From positions 112,684 to 176,683 of the forward strand of contig NZ_WTWY01000013.1 in assembly GCF_009870825.1 (NCBI RefSeq): a stretch of 64,000 bases of DNA, in the 5' to 3' direction. This document shows positions 43,360 through 51,314 of this stretch, piece after piece (position 1 is the stretch's first letter; the number at the start of each line of letters is the position of its first letter). The stretch comes from Paenibacillus sp. USDA918EY (GTDB taxonomy: Bacteria; Bacillota; Bacilli; Paenibacillales; Paenibacillaceae). The translations under genes were made by a program, and so were the position numbers. A model generated the notes under the pieces. The model was given only the letters and a program-made list of their open reading frames with translations. It ran no database searches and was not told the DNA's origin.

Positions 43360-45948
43360 TTGAACAGATTAAATGATAGTAAGGGATTACGTCTATGTTA
43401 CTGTTTCATATTTGTACTTACTTATACTTTTGGTCGCTATTTATTATATAATGTTAAGGGGCTTCGGATTGATGGCATTACTTTCATAAGTGGTTTCATA
43501 AGTGATATTCTTTTTTGTCTTTTTATTTTAGGGATAGTCTATCTTACTTCTAAAATTCTTAAAATAATTCCATATTTTGTTTTGTTTTTCCTGGTGTTCT
43601 TCCATTTAGCTAATATTGAATACATATATGCTATGGATGGATTAATAAACTTACATGATTTTGTTTTCCTAGGAGATAAAGAATTCATCTCAGGTTCCTT
43701 AACTCACGTCTCCTTTCCAATTTATAGTTTGGTTTTGTTTGTTACTGCACTAATTGTATTATTAGGCTTGAAGAAACATACTATTACAAGTAAGAAGTTA
43801 TTTTTTATGTCAGGTATTTTTGGGTTGCTATTTTTTATTTCGCTCACTCTTTTTGGTGATGGATGGCAGAGCAGCAACTTCGTAAGTGCATCCATATCTA
43901 ATAGTGTTCATTTCAATACTGCTTCTGCAGTTAATTTGAATGAAGTCCCTAACGAGCTTATTGAAGAAGTGACCAAATCAGGAGTAGTAGGCGAAGGGAA
44001 ACCATTAATTGATTTAGCTAAAAAGAAAAATGTCATCTTGGTAGTAATGGAAGGGATACCAGGAGTTTATTTACCTGAAAACCAGAATTTTTTTGGTATA
44101 AAGAATAAAGTAACTCTTGAGAGTTTGCAAGAAATTAAGGATCATTCTATTATCGTACCTAATTTCATGACTCATAATAACCAAACGATAAGAGGGCTTT
44201 ATTCAATTTTAAGCGGAGAATATCCTAAATTAGATTCATCTACACCAAAAGCCTATGAATATCTTCAGAATGAAAATAGCAAACAAAGAATGCTGCCTAG
44301 CGAAATGGGTAAAATTGGATATAATACGGCATATATTCAAGCAGCTCCTTTAGAATTTATGTCGAAGGATAGATTTATGCAAAAAAGTGGATTCAATACT
44401 ATTATAGGGTCAGAGGGCTTTACCAATAATTATATTCCTTTTGGGTGGGGAGCTGACGATAGAACCTTTTTTGAGCAATCCTTGAACTATATTGATACTA
44501 TTAATCAAAAAGGAAAACCATGGTTTGTGACGCTTTTAACAGTAGGTACTCACCACCCTTACGCAGTTCCAGATGATTTAGCAGCACAATATAAAGACAG
44601 AAAGGATGCAGCAGTTAAATATTTGGATCAATCACTAAAGGAATTCATACAAGGTGTGCAAAACTCTGAATATGCTAAAGATACTGTAGTTGTGTTCACT
44701 TCTGATGAATCACATGGAGTTATTACCCAGCCATTTGGATCCAACTGGGGAATATGTTTGGTATATTCTCCCGATATAGAAAAAGAGATTATTAACGAAG
44801 ATGTATTTGGTCAAAAGGATATACTTAATTCGATTTTAGACTATATAAATCCAGGTGCCGTAAAGAATTCATATGGAAGAAGTATATTTAGGGATTACGT
44901 CAAACAAGCACCAATTATATTTGCTTCACATTATAGTGGGGATGTTTATTTTTCACCCGAAAAAGGTAAGGTTATACAACTAAATAATAAAAACCAAATC
45001 TATAGAATTGAATCTAATAATGGCCAAATGTTTTCAGAATCTTACAAAAAATATAAAGTTGATGATCAGAAATTAAAAGAACAATTGAATTATTATAAAA
45101 AGTACTTCAGTGCGTCATCCATAACTTCAGGTTTAAATATAATTCTTAACAAAAAATTCAATATAAAGCACGGGGAAACTTCAATCCTGGCGGATGGTCA
45201 GTTTTTAACATTACCCAAAAACAAATACATTAATATTAGTTTCGATTATGTATTAGAGAATCCCAAGAAGGGCGATAATATTAGATTTCAGATAGAAGAT
45301 AGAGAGAACATGAATATGCTAAATATTAAGTCAATCGATTATACATCAAGTAGCGGGAAGATCGAGTACAGTTTTTATAATAAGGAGGAAATAACGGGAT
45401 ACAATTTTGTATTGTTTGCAAGAGCATCTTCGAATATGAAAGAAGCACTAACAGTAAACATAAGTAACTTGGTGGTTAATTTTAATGATATGAGAAGTAA
45501 TAGTGATTCTAGTAATCTTATTAATTCGTTTCCTTCTGACAGGTTGTCTTTGTTAGATAACTTAGTACCTTTAATGGCTACCCAGAATGGGGCTTACATT
45601 ACTTCAGATGATCATCTGGTGATTAACTCTGCAGACATGAATAGTTATTTGGTGTATGGACCTTATATATCATATCCGGCAGGGAAATATAAACTCATAC
45701 TGAATATTAAACTAAAAGGTAGTTTTCAACCAAATGACAAATTGTTTAAATTAGAAGTCTCCTATGATTCTGGAAATAAAATTGCTACTGACAGGGATTT
45801 CTCAATAAAAGACTTAGTGAAAAATTCAAATGAAACCTTCACTGCTGAGCTTCCATTTGAACTTACTGCAGATACTTCTAACGTTGAGTTTAGGTTAAAG
45901 GGAAAGAGGGCATTGGATATGGAGATTATTGATATGAAAACCAATTAG
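43360..45948 (+). CDS. LTA-synthase-like phosphoglycerol transferase with C-terminal beta-domains
   Basis: An 862-residue protein. Five or so transmembrane helices (residues 8-170) are followed by an extracellular sulfatase-fold domain (about 220-540). Metal-site residues are visible as Glu 231 (VVMEG), the nucleophile Thr 276 in NNQTIRGLYS, and Asp 449 and His 452 (TSDESHG). The family moves glycerol phosphate from phosphatidylglycerol onto glycans or lipids. About 300 further residues (560-862) form beta-rich domains, absent from ordinary LtaS and possibly carbohydrate-binding. It starts with TTG at 43360 behind GGAAGGTGAG. It closes the AT-rich block and may decorate the exported glycan with phosphoglycerol. 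Confidence 0.82.
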   Translation: MNRLNDSKGLRLCYCFIFVLTYTFGRYLLYNVKGLRIDGITFISGFISDILFCLFILGIVYLTSKILKIIPYFVLFFLVFFHLANIEYIYAMDGLINLHDFVFLGDKEFISGSLTHVSFPIYSLVLFVTALIVLLGLKKHTITSKKLFFMSGIFGLLFFISLTLFGDGWQSSNFVSASISNSVHFNTASAVNLNEVPNELIEEVTKSGVVGEGKPLIDLAKKKNVILVVMEGIPGVYLPENQNFFGIKNKVTLESLQEIKDHSIIVPNFMTHNNQTIRGLYSILSGEYPKLDSSTPKAYEYLQNENSKQRMLPSEMGKIGYNTAYIQAAPLEFMSKDRFMQKSGFNTIIGSEGFTNNYIPFGWGADDRTFFEQSLNYIDTINQKGKPWFVTLLTVGTHHPYAVPDDLAAQYKDRKDAAVKYLDQSLKEFIQGVQNSEYAKDTVVVFTSDESHGVITQPFGSNWGICLVYSPDIEKEIINEDVFGQKDILNSILDYINPGAVKNSYGRSIFRDYVKQAPIIFASHYSGDVYFSPEKGKVIQLNNKNQIYRIESNNGQMFSESYKKYKVDDQKLKEQLNYYKKYFSASSITSGLNIILNKKFNIKHGETSILADGQFLTLPKNKYINISFDYVLENPKKGDNIRFQIEDRENMNMLNIKSIDYTSSSGKIEYSFYNKEEITGYNFVLFARASSNMKEALTVNISNLVVNFNDMRSNSDSSNLINSFPSDRLSLLDNLVPLMATQNGAYITSDDHLVINSADMNSYLVYGPYISYPAGKYKLILNIKLKGSFQPNDKLFKLEVSYDSGNKIATDRDFSIKDLVKNSNETFTAELPFELTADTSNVEFRLKGKRALDMEIIDMKTN

Positions 45949-46009
45949 AATCTAGCTGTTAGGGTTTTACGATTCATGATTAAACTATAATGATTTTATG
46001 GAGGAAAGA

Positions 46010-46753
46010 ATGAAGGCCATTATCTTAGCAGGTGGCACAGGCTCTCGCCTGTACCCCTTAACAAAGGTAACCAATAAACATCTCCTGCCAGTTGGTAAAT
46101 ACCCAATGATCTTTCATGCAGTCCGAAAACTCTCACAGGCAGGTCTTAATGACATTCTCATCGTAACCGGCAAGGAACATATGGGTGATGTCGTAAATCT
46201 TCTGGGCAGCGGGCGTGAGATGGGCGTTTCCTTTACTTATAAAGTTCAGGATGAAGCAGGCGGAATTGCGCAGGCTCTTGCTTTAGCCGAACAATTTGTA
46301 GGGAATGACCAGATGGTTGTTATATTAGGAGATAACGTCTTTGAAGACGATATCACTCCCTTCGTGGATAATTTCAGGGTTCAGCAAAAAGGTGCCAAGA
46401 TTCTTATCCAAGAAGTTGTTGATCCTCATCGTTTTGGGGTTCCTGAACTCGAAGGCAATCGGATCATTTCCATTGAAGAAAAACCGCAGTGTCCTAAAAG
46501 TAAGTATGCTGTTACGGGAATATATATGTTTGATCATAAGGTATTTGATATAATTAAAACTTTAAAACCTTCTGCTCGGGGCGAATTGGAAATCACCGAC
46601 GTCAATAATGCATATATTAAACGTAACGAGCTTACATTCGATATTCTCCAAGGCTGGTGGACTGATGCAGGTACGCACTCGTCTTTAGCTCGTGCGAGTG
46701 AATTGGCAAAAGACGTTGTTTTTGGGGATGAATTTGGAAAGTTTAAACTTTAG
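46010..46753 (+). CDS. rmlA: Glucose-1-phosphate thymidylyltransferase
   Basis: A 247-residue nucleotidyltransferase beginning MKAIILAGGTGSRLYPLTKV, with HLLPVGKYPMI, ILGDNVFEDD and SIEEKPQCPKS. It is the short RmlA type found in S-layer glycan clusters and makes dTDP-glucose. The ATG at 46010 follows GGAGGA; an upstream in-frame ATG at 45998 overlaps that site. A TATAAT at 45986-45991 could give this gene group its own promoter, though no good -35 is visible. GC content rises from this gene onward. Confidence 0.93.
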   Translation: MKAIILAGGTGSRLYPLTKVTNKHLLPVGKYPMIFHAVRKLSQAGLNDILIVTGKEHMGDVVNLLGSGREMGVSFTYKVQDEAGGIAQALALAEQFVGNDQMVVILGDNVFEDDITPFVDNFRVQQKGAKILIQEVVDPHRFGVPELEGNRIISIEEKPQCPKSKYAVTGIYMFDHKVFDIIKTLKPSARGELEITDVNNAYIKRNELTFDILQGWWTDAGTHSSLARASELAKDVVFGDEFGKFKL

Positions 46754-46774
46754 AAATAGGGAGGAACTCCATTC

Positions 46775-47323
46775 ATGAAAGTCACTCCTTTAAACCTGCA
46801 AGGCGCGTGCCTGATTGAACCGGTTGTCCATGGAGATAACCGGGGTTTTTTTATGGAGAGTTACAATGAATCCGTCTTGGAAAAGCAAGGAATCAAATTC
46901 AACTTTATTCAAGACAACCAATCTCTTTCGGCTGAACCGGGCGTGATTCGCGGACTACATTATCAGTTGAATCCTAAAGCCCAAACCAAGCTGATCCGCG
47001 TCCTCACCGGTGCAATCTACGACGTCATCGTTGACGTCCGCAAAAGCTCGCCTACCTTCGGTAAATGGGTAGGGGTTATTCTGAGCGAACACAATCACAG
47101 GCAGCTGCTTGTGCCAAAAGGTTTTGCGCACGGATTTTGTACGCTCGTGCCGAACACCCAAGTATTGTACAAGGTAGATGAATATTATTCCCCAGAGAAT
47201 GACCGCGGCATATTATGGAATGACCCGGCATTGGGAATCGATTGGCCGACATCCAAACCGATTCTATCGGACAAAGACCAGCGCCATCCGCTGCTGAAGG
47301 ATGCGGAATTGAATTTTGACTAG
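46775..47323 (+). CDS. rmlC: dTDP-4-dehydrorhamnose 3,5-epimerase
   Basis: A 182-residue cupin epimerase with GDNRGFFMESYNE near residues 21-33, the catalytic His in RGLHYQLNP (about 65) and GFAHGFCTLVPNTQVLYKVDEYYSP near 115-140. It converts dTDP-4-keto-6-deoxy-glucose to the L-lyxo form. The ATG follows TAGGGAGG. It lies between rmlA and rmlB in the order A-C-B-D seen in Bacillales S-layer glycosylation loci. Confidence 0.97.
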   Translation: MKVTPLNLQGACLIEPVVHGDNRGFFMESYNESVLEKQGIKFNFIQDNQSLSAEPGVIRGLHYQLNPKAQTKLIRVLTGAIYDVIVDVRKSSPTFGKWVGVILSEHNHRQLLVPKGFAHGFCTLVPNTQVLYKVDEYYSPENDRGILWNDPALGIDWPTSKPILSDKDQRHPLLKDAELNFD

Positions 47324-47338
47324 GAGGCCGCTTTTTTC

Positions 47339-48361
47339 ATGAAACTTCTCGTTACCGGCGGAGCCGGATTTATTGGCAGTAATTTCGTTTTATACATGCT
47401 TCAGCAGCATCCGAATTACAAGATCATTAATGTGGACTCGCTAACGTATGCGGGCAATCTGGAAAACCTGAAATCGATTGAAAATCATCCGAACTATACG
47501 TTCTCTAAAACTGATATTACCGACGCCAAGGCGATTGACGCCTTGTTCCAACAAGGCATTGACGTTGTGGTCAACTTTGCTGCCGAATCGCATGTGGATC
47601 GCAGCATCTTGGATCCGGAAGTGTTTGTGAAGACGAACGTTTTGGGGACGCAAGTGCTGCTGGACGCAGCCAAAAAATACGGCGTGACGAAGTTCGTTCA
47701 AGTATCTACGGACGAGGTGTACGGTACTTTAGGAGAAACCGGCTTGTTTACGGAGGAGACGTCTCTAACGCCAAACAGTCCTTATTCTGCGAGCAAAGCG
47801 GGCGGAGATCTCCTTGTGCGCGCTTACCACGAGACTTTTGGTCTGCCGGTGAACATCACCCGCTGCTCTAACAACTACGGGCCGTATCAATTTCCGGAAA
47901 AGCTGATTCCGTTGATGATTTCGCGCGCTTTGAACGACCAGGCGCTTCCGATTTATGGGGACGGGCTTAACGTTCGCGATTGGCTGTATGTAGAAGACCA
48001 CTGCAGCGCCATTGATCTGGTTATTCATAAGGGTCGTATCGGCGAGGTATACAACATTGGAGGCAACAACGAACGGACGAACCTCCACATCGTAAAAACC
48101 ATTTTGGCGGAGTTGAATAAGCCGGAATCGCTGATTACGTATGTACAGGATCGTCCTGGGCATGACCGCCGCTACGGCATTGACCCGACGAAGATTACGC
48201 AGGAGCTTGGATGGAAGCCGAAGCATAACTTCGAAACGGGCATTAAAGAAACGATTCAATGGTATCTGAACAACAAAGAATGGTGGACCCGGATTCAATC
48301 TGGTGAATACCAAGACTATTACGCTAAGCAATACGGGGAACGATTGGGCGATTCAGTATGA
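47339..48361 (+). CDS. rmlB: dTDP-glucose 4,6-dehydratase
   Basis: A 340-residue extended short-chain dehydratase with GGAGFIGSNFV (residues 7-17), STDEVYG near 125, YSASKAGGD near 149 and RCSNNYGPYQFPEKLIP near 178-194. It makes dTDP-4-keto-6-deoxy-glucose. It starts 15 bases after rmlC, and its stop overlaps rmlD by four bases. Confidence 0.97.
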   Translation: MKLLVTGGAGFIGSNFVLYMLQQHPNYKIINVDSLTYAGNLENLKSIENHPNYTFSKTDITDAKAIDALFQQGIDVVVNFAAESHVDRSILDPEVFVKTNVLGTQVLLDAAKKYGVTKFVQVSTDEVYGTLGETGLFTEETSLTPNSPYSASKAGGDLLVRAYHETFGLPVNITRCSNNYGPYQFPEKLIPLMISRALNDQALPIYGDGLNVRDWLYVEDHCSAIDLVIHKGRIGEVYNIGGNNERTNLHIVKTILAELNKPESLITYVQDRPGHDRRYGIDPTKITQELGWKPKHNFETGIKETIQWYLNNKEWWTRIQSGEYQDYYAKQYGERLGDSV

Positions 48362-49227
48362 GAGTCTTAGTTACCGGAGCCTCAGGGCTATTAGGCAAGG
48401 ATGTAGTCGCTCTTTTTCAACAAAAAGGGCATGAAGTCATGGGGTGCAGCCGCTCCGAGTTGGACATTACGAATTTGGAGCAATGCCAACAAGTGATAGG
48501 CGGATTTCAGCCCGATTCTATCATCCATTGTGCCGCTTATACTGCGGTGGATGCCGCCGAGACTGATGTAGACGGAGCCTACAAAGTAAACGCGGTCGGT
48601 ACAAGAAATGTGGCGGTCGCAGCCGAAAAGATTGGGGCTAAGCTCGTCTACATCAGTACGGATTACGTGTTTAACGGGCGTTCCCCAGTCCCTTACCAGG
48701 AATATGACAATACGGATCCGCAAAGCGTATACGGTAAATCCAAAAGAGCCGGTGAGGTTCTTACGCAAAGCCTATCGTCCCGGTACTTCATTGTCCGGAC
48801 ATCTTGGGTTTACGGGCTGCATGGAAATAATTTTGTGAAAACGATGCTTCGTTTGGGTCAAGAGAAACCTCAGCTGTCAGTCGTCAATGACCAAAAGGGC
48901 TCTCCTACCTACACGGTTGATCTGGCTCGTTTTCTGGAGGAATTGATCCACACCGAAAAATACGGCATCTACCATGGCTCCAACAGCGGAGATTGCACGT
49001 GGTTTGAATTCACCCAAGCAATTTTTGAGGAAGCTCAGAAACTTGGTTTTAAAATTACGGCGCAAGTTGAGCCATGTACCACTGAGCAGTTTCCGCGTCC
49101 GGCTCCAAGACCGGCCAACTCCGTCATGGATCACTTGTCGATTCGTACGAATGCACTTACGGATCTAAGACCGTGGCGTGAAGGGCTGATAGATTTTTTG
49201 AAACAGCTATATACAGAACAGTCATAG
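48358..49227 (+). CDS. rmlD: dTDP-4-dehydrorhamnose reductase
   Basis: A 289-residue reductase with GASGLLGKDVV (residues 7-17), CAAYTAVDAAE near 61-71, STDYVFNG near 100 and the active-site YGKSKRAGE near 125. It completes dTDP-L-rhamnose synthesis using NADPH. It overlaps rmlB (ATGA) and is followed by a terminator, so it ends the rml operon. Confidence 0.97.
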   Translation: MRVLVTGASGLLGKDVVALFQQKGHEVMGCSRSELDITNLEQCQQVIGGFQPDSIIHCAAYTAVDAAETDVDGAYKVNAVGTRNVAVAAEKIGAKLVYISTDYVFNGRSPVPYQEYDNTDPQSVYGKSKRAGEVLTQSLSSRYFIVRTSWVYGLHGNNFVKTMLRLGQEKPQLSVVNDQKGSPTYTVDLARFLEELIHTEKYGIYHGSNSGDCTWFEFTQAIFEEAQKLGFKITAQVEPCTTEQFPRPAPRPANSVMDHLSIRTNALTDLRPWREGLIDFLKQLYTEQS

Positions 49228-49234
49228 ATAAATG

Positions 49235-49265
49235 AAATCTCCCATTATCGTATGGGGGATTTTTT
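49235..49265 (+). terminator. Terminator after rmlD
   Basis: AAATCTCCCAT (49235-49245) pairs with ATGGGGGATTT from 49252, with one U-G pair and loop TATCGT, and a T run follows to 49265. Confidence 0.85.
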
Positions 49266-49310
49266 GTGTATAATACAAGTCATTAGTGAATACGTCCAAG
49301 AAGGTGAAGT

Positions 49311-50246
49311 ATGTTGGGCAACAAGGTTTTGGTCATGTTATCTACATATAATGGAGCCAGATATTTAGATGAGCAAATGGAAAGTTTGCTGAAACAAGAA
49401 AATGTAAACCTGAACGTTTTGATTCGCGATGATGGATCATCGGATGAGACGGTTTCAATTATTGATCAGTACATAGAGTCTAATCCGTCTCGGATAAGCA
49501 TGATCCACGGTGAGAATGTCGGGGTTGTGCGGAGTTTTTTTGAATTAGTTACGAGTGCACCGTTGGAATATGACTATTATGCATTCTGTGATCAAGACGA
49601 TGTTTGGGAAAAACATAAGCTTTCACGAGCTCTTGACATGCTTCAGGATCTACAAGTAGGACCCAATCTGTATTGCTCATCAACGAAAATGGTAGATGAA
49701 CAACTAACTTTCATTAAAAAGTGGCCTGAAAAACCGGAAAGACCACTTTCGGTTAGCAATTCATTAATCGAAAATGTTTGTGTGGGTTGTACGATGGTCA
49801 TGAATCGAGAGGCATTTCAGCTAATTAAGGAATACCCGCCCGTTCATATGGATCAAATCATTATGCATGATTGGTGGGTTTATTTGTGTATTTCTGCTTT
49901 TGGTCATGTTTTTTTTGATGATAAATCGGCCATCCTCTATCGACAACACGGGGCCAATGTTCTTGGAGGTGCGACTGGGGGATTTGTAGGCAAGTGGACT
50001 AAGAGATTTAAAAGATTTATGAATGGGGACAACTACTATATTTTAAGTAAACAGGCCAGAGAATTTTTGTGCACGTTTCAATCTCGGTTGAATGATAAAC
50101 ATGTATCACAAATCCAAATGTTTTTAAAGAGGTTGGAGGGCAATTTGTTTTCTCGAATGGTATATGTCTTGAACTCTCCTTTTTATCGACAATCGAGGAT
50201 CGACAATCTAGTATATAAGGTGGTTTACACAGCAGGGAAAATTTAG
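49311..50246 (+). CDS. GT2-family glycosyltransferase, probable rhamnosyltransferase
   Basis: A 311-residue GT-A enzyme with LSTYNGARYLDEQMESLL near residues 9-26, DDGSSDET near 40 and FCDQDDVWEKHKL near 94-106 (the metal-binding DxD region). The last part is basic and may touch the membrane. The sequence resembles rhamnosyltransferases of the RgpB/RgpF-associated group, consistent with dTDP-rhamnose supplied by rmlACBD upstream. The ATG follows AGAAGGTGAAG. GC content is intermediate between the AT-rich block and the flanks. Confidence 0.88.
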   Translation: MLGNKVLVMLSTYNGARYLDEQMESLLKQENVNLNVLIRDDGSSDETVSIIDQYIESNPSRISMIHGENVGVVRSFFELVTSAPLEYDYYAFCDQDDVWEKHKLSRALDMLQDLQVGPNLYCSSTKMVDEQLTFIKKWPEKPERPLSVSNSLIENVCVGCTMVMNREAFQLIKEYPPVHMDQIIMHDWWVYLCISAFGHVFFDDKSAILYRQHGANVLGGATGGFVGKWTKRFKRFMNGDNYYILSKQAREFLCTFQSRLNDKHVSQIQMFLKRLEGNLFSRMVYVLNSPFYRQSRIDNLVYKVVYTAGKI

Positions 50247-50321
50247 TAAGGAAGAAACCTAGCTCCCCCTCTCATTTCTTCCATATTCCCCCTGCCAATG
50301 CTGCCACGATATGCTATAATG

Positions 50322-50330
50322 GTGTCGATA
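50322..50330 (+). promoter_or_regulatory. Extended -10 promoter for the GT2/initiating transferase pair
   Basis: TGCTATAAT is an extended -10 element (TG, one base, consensus TATAAT at 50325-50330). A poor -35 (CTGCCA at 50301) lies 18 bases upstream. It would give a leader of about 55-70 bases. Confidence 0.5.
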
Positions 50331-50393
50331 GATAGAATGAACGAGAACGTATTTTGTCATATAGTCATCTTTACCCGATAAAAATTTGTCAGG

Positions 50394-51314
50394 ATGTGCT
50401 TCACATTGGATTTAAGCATTCTCATCGTGAATTACAATACATGTCAGCTTACCACGGACTGTCTTCGCTCGGTGTTTGCCTCGGAGACGGCTTACGAATA
50501 TGAAGTCATCGTGATCGACAACCATTCCTCGGACGGCTCGGTAGCGTCGATTCGTGAGGAATTTCCAAACGTAACGCTTATCGCGAACACGGAAAATACC
50601 GGGTTTGCCAAAGCCAACAACCAGGGGATGGCGGCGGCGAAGGGCCGGTATGTTTTGCTGCTTAACTCGGATACGGTCGTGCAAAAGGAGACGCTGCAGA
50701 CGATGCTTGCTTTTATGGATGAGCATCCGAAGGTGGGGGCTTCCGGATGCAAGGTCATCTTGCCTGACGGCTCGCTCGACAAAGCCTGCAAACGCGGGTT
50801 TCCGACGCCGTCCGCTTCGTTTTATTACGCCTTCGGGTTTTCGAAGCTGTTTCCGGACAAACCGAAATTCAACCAGTACCAGCTGGGCCATCTTGACCCG
50901 GATCAGGAGTACCCCGTGGATTGTTTGGTCGGGGCTTTTATGCTGGTGCGGCGGGAGACGATCGAGCAGATCGGCGGGTTGGACGAAACCTTCTTTATGT
51001 ACGGCGAGGACATCGATTGGTGTTACCGGATCAAGCAAGCGGGCTGGGACATTCATTATTACCCGAAAACGCAAATCGTCCACTACAAAGGCGGAAGCGC
51101 CCGCAGGCGCCCGGTACGCATCATTTATGAGTTCCACCGGGCGATGATCGTGTTTCACCGCAAGCATTATCGCAAACGGTACAATATTCTGACGAATGCT
51201 CTCATATATCTGGGTGTAGGGCTTAAATTCACGCTGGCTTTGCTGAAAAGCAGGCTGGCTCCGGCCGGGCAGGCACCCGAATCTAAAGAAACGAACATGG
51301 AGGTGGGCATGTGA
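50394..51314 (+). CDS. GT2-family glycosyltransferase, probable rhamnosyltransferase
   Basis: A 306-residue GT-A enzyme with LSILIVNYNTCQLTTDCLRS near residues 6-25, VIDNHSSDGSV near 42, the LLNSDTVVQ metal site near 91 and MYGEDIDWCYRIKQAGW near 202-218. It is close to the common WbbL-like dTDP-rhamnose transferases. The start may be the ATG at 50394 or the TTG at 50406; AGGA at 50391 is spaced better for the TTG. It overlaps the initiating transferase gene (ATGTGA), so the pair is co-translated. It probably adds the first rhamnose residues of the adaptor. Confidence 0.9.
   Translation: MCFTLDLSILIVNYNTCQLTTDCLRSVFASETAYEYEVIVIDNHSSDGSVASIREEFPNVTLIANTENTGFAKANNQGMAAAKGRYVLLLNSDTVVQKETLQTMLAFMDEHPKVGASGCKVILPDGSLDKACKRGFPTPSASFYYAFGFSKLFPDKPKFNQYQLGHLDPDQEYPVDCLVGAFMLVRRETIEQIGGLDETFFMYGEDIDWCYRIKQAGWDIHYYPKTQIVHYKGGSARRRPVRIIYEFHRAMIVFHRKHYRKRYNILTNALIYLGVGLKFTLALLKSRLAPAGQAPESKETNMEVGM

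Noticed and set aside
49261..49274. TATAAT directly after the rmlD terminator as a promoter
   Set aside because: It overlaps the terminator T run and no -35 element lies at a suitable distance.
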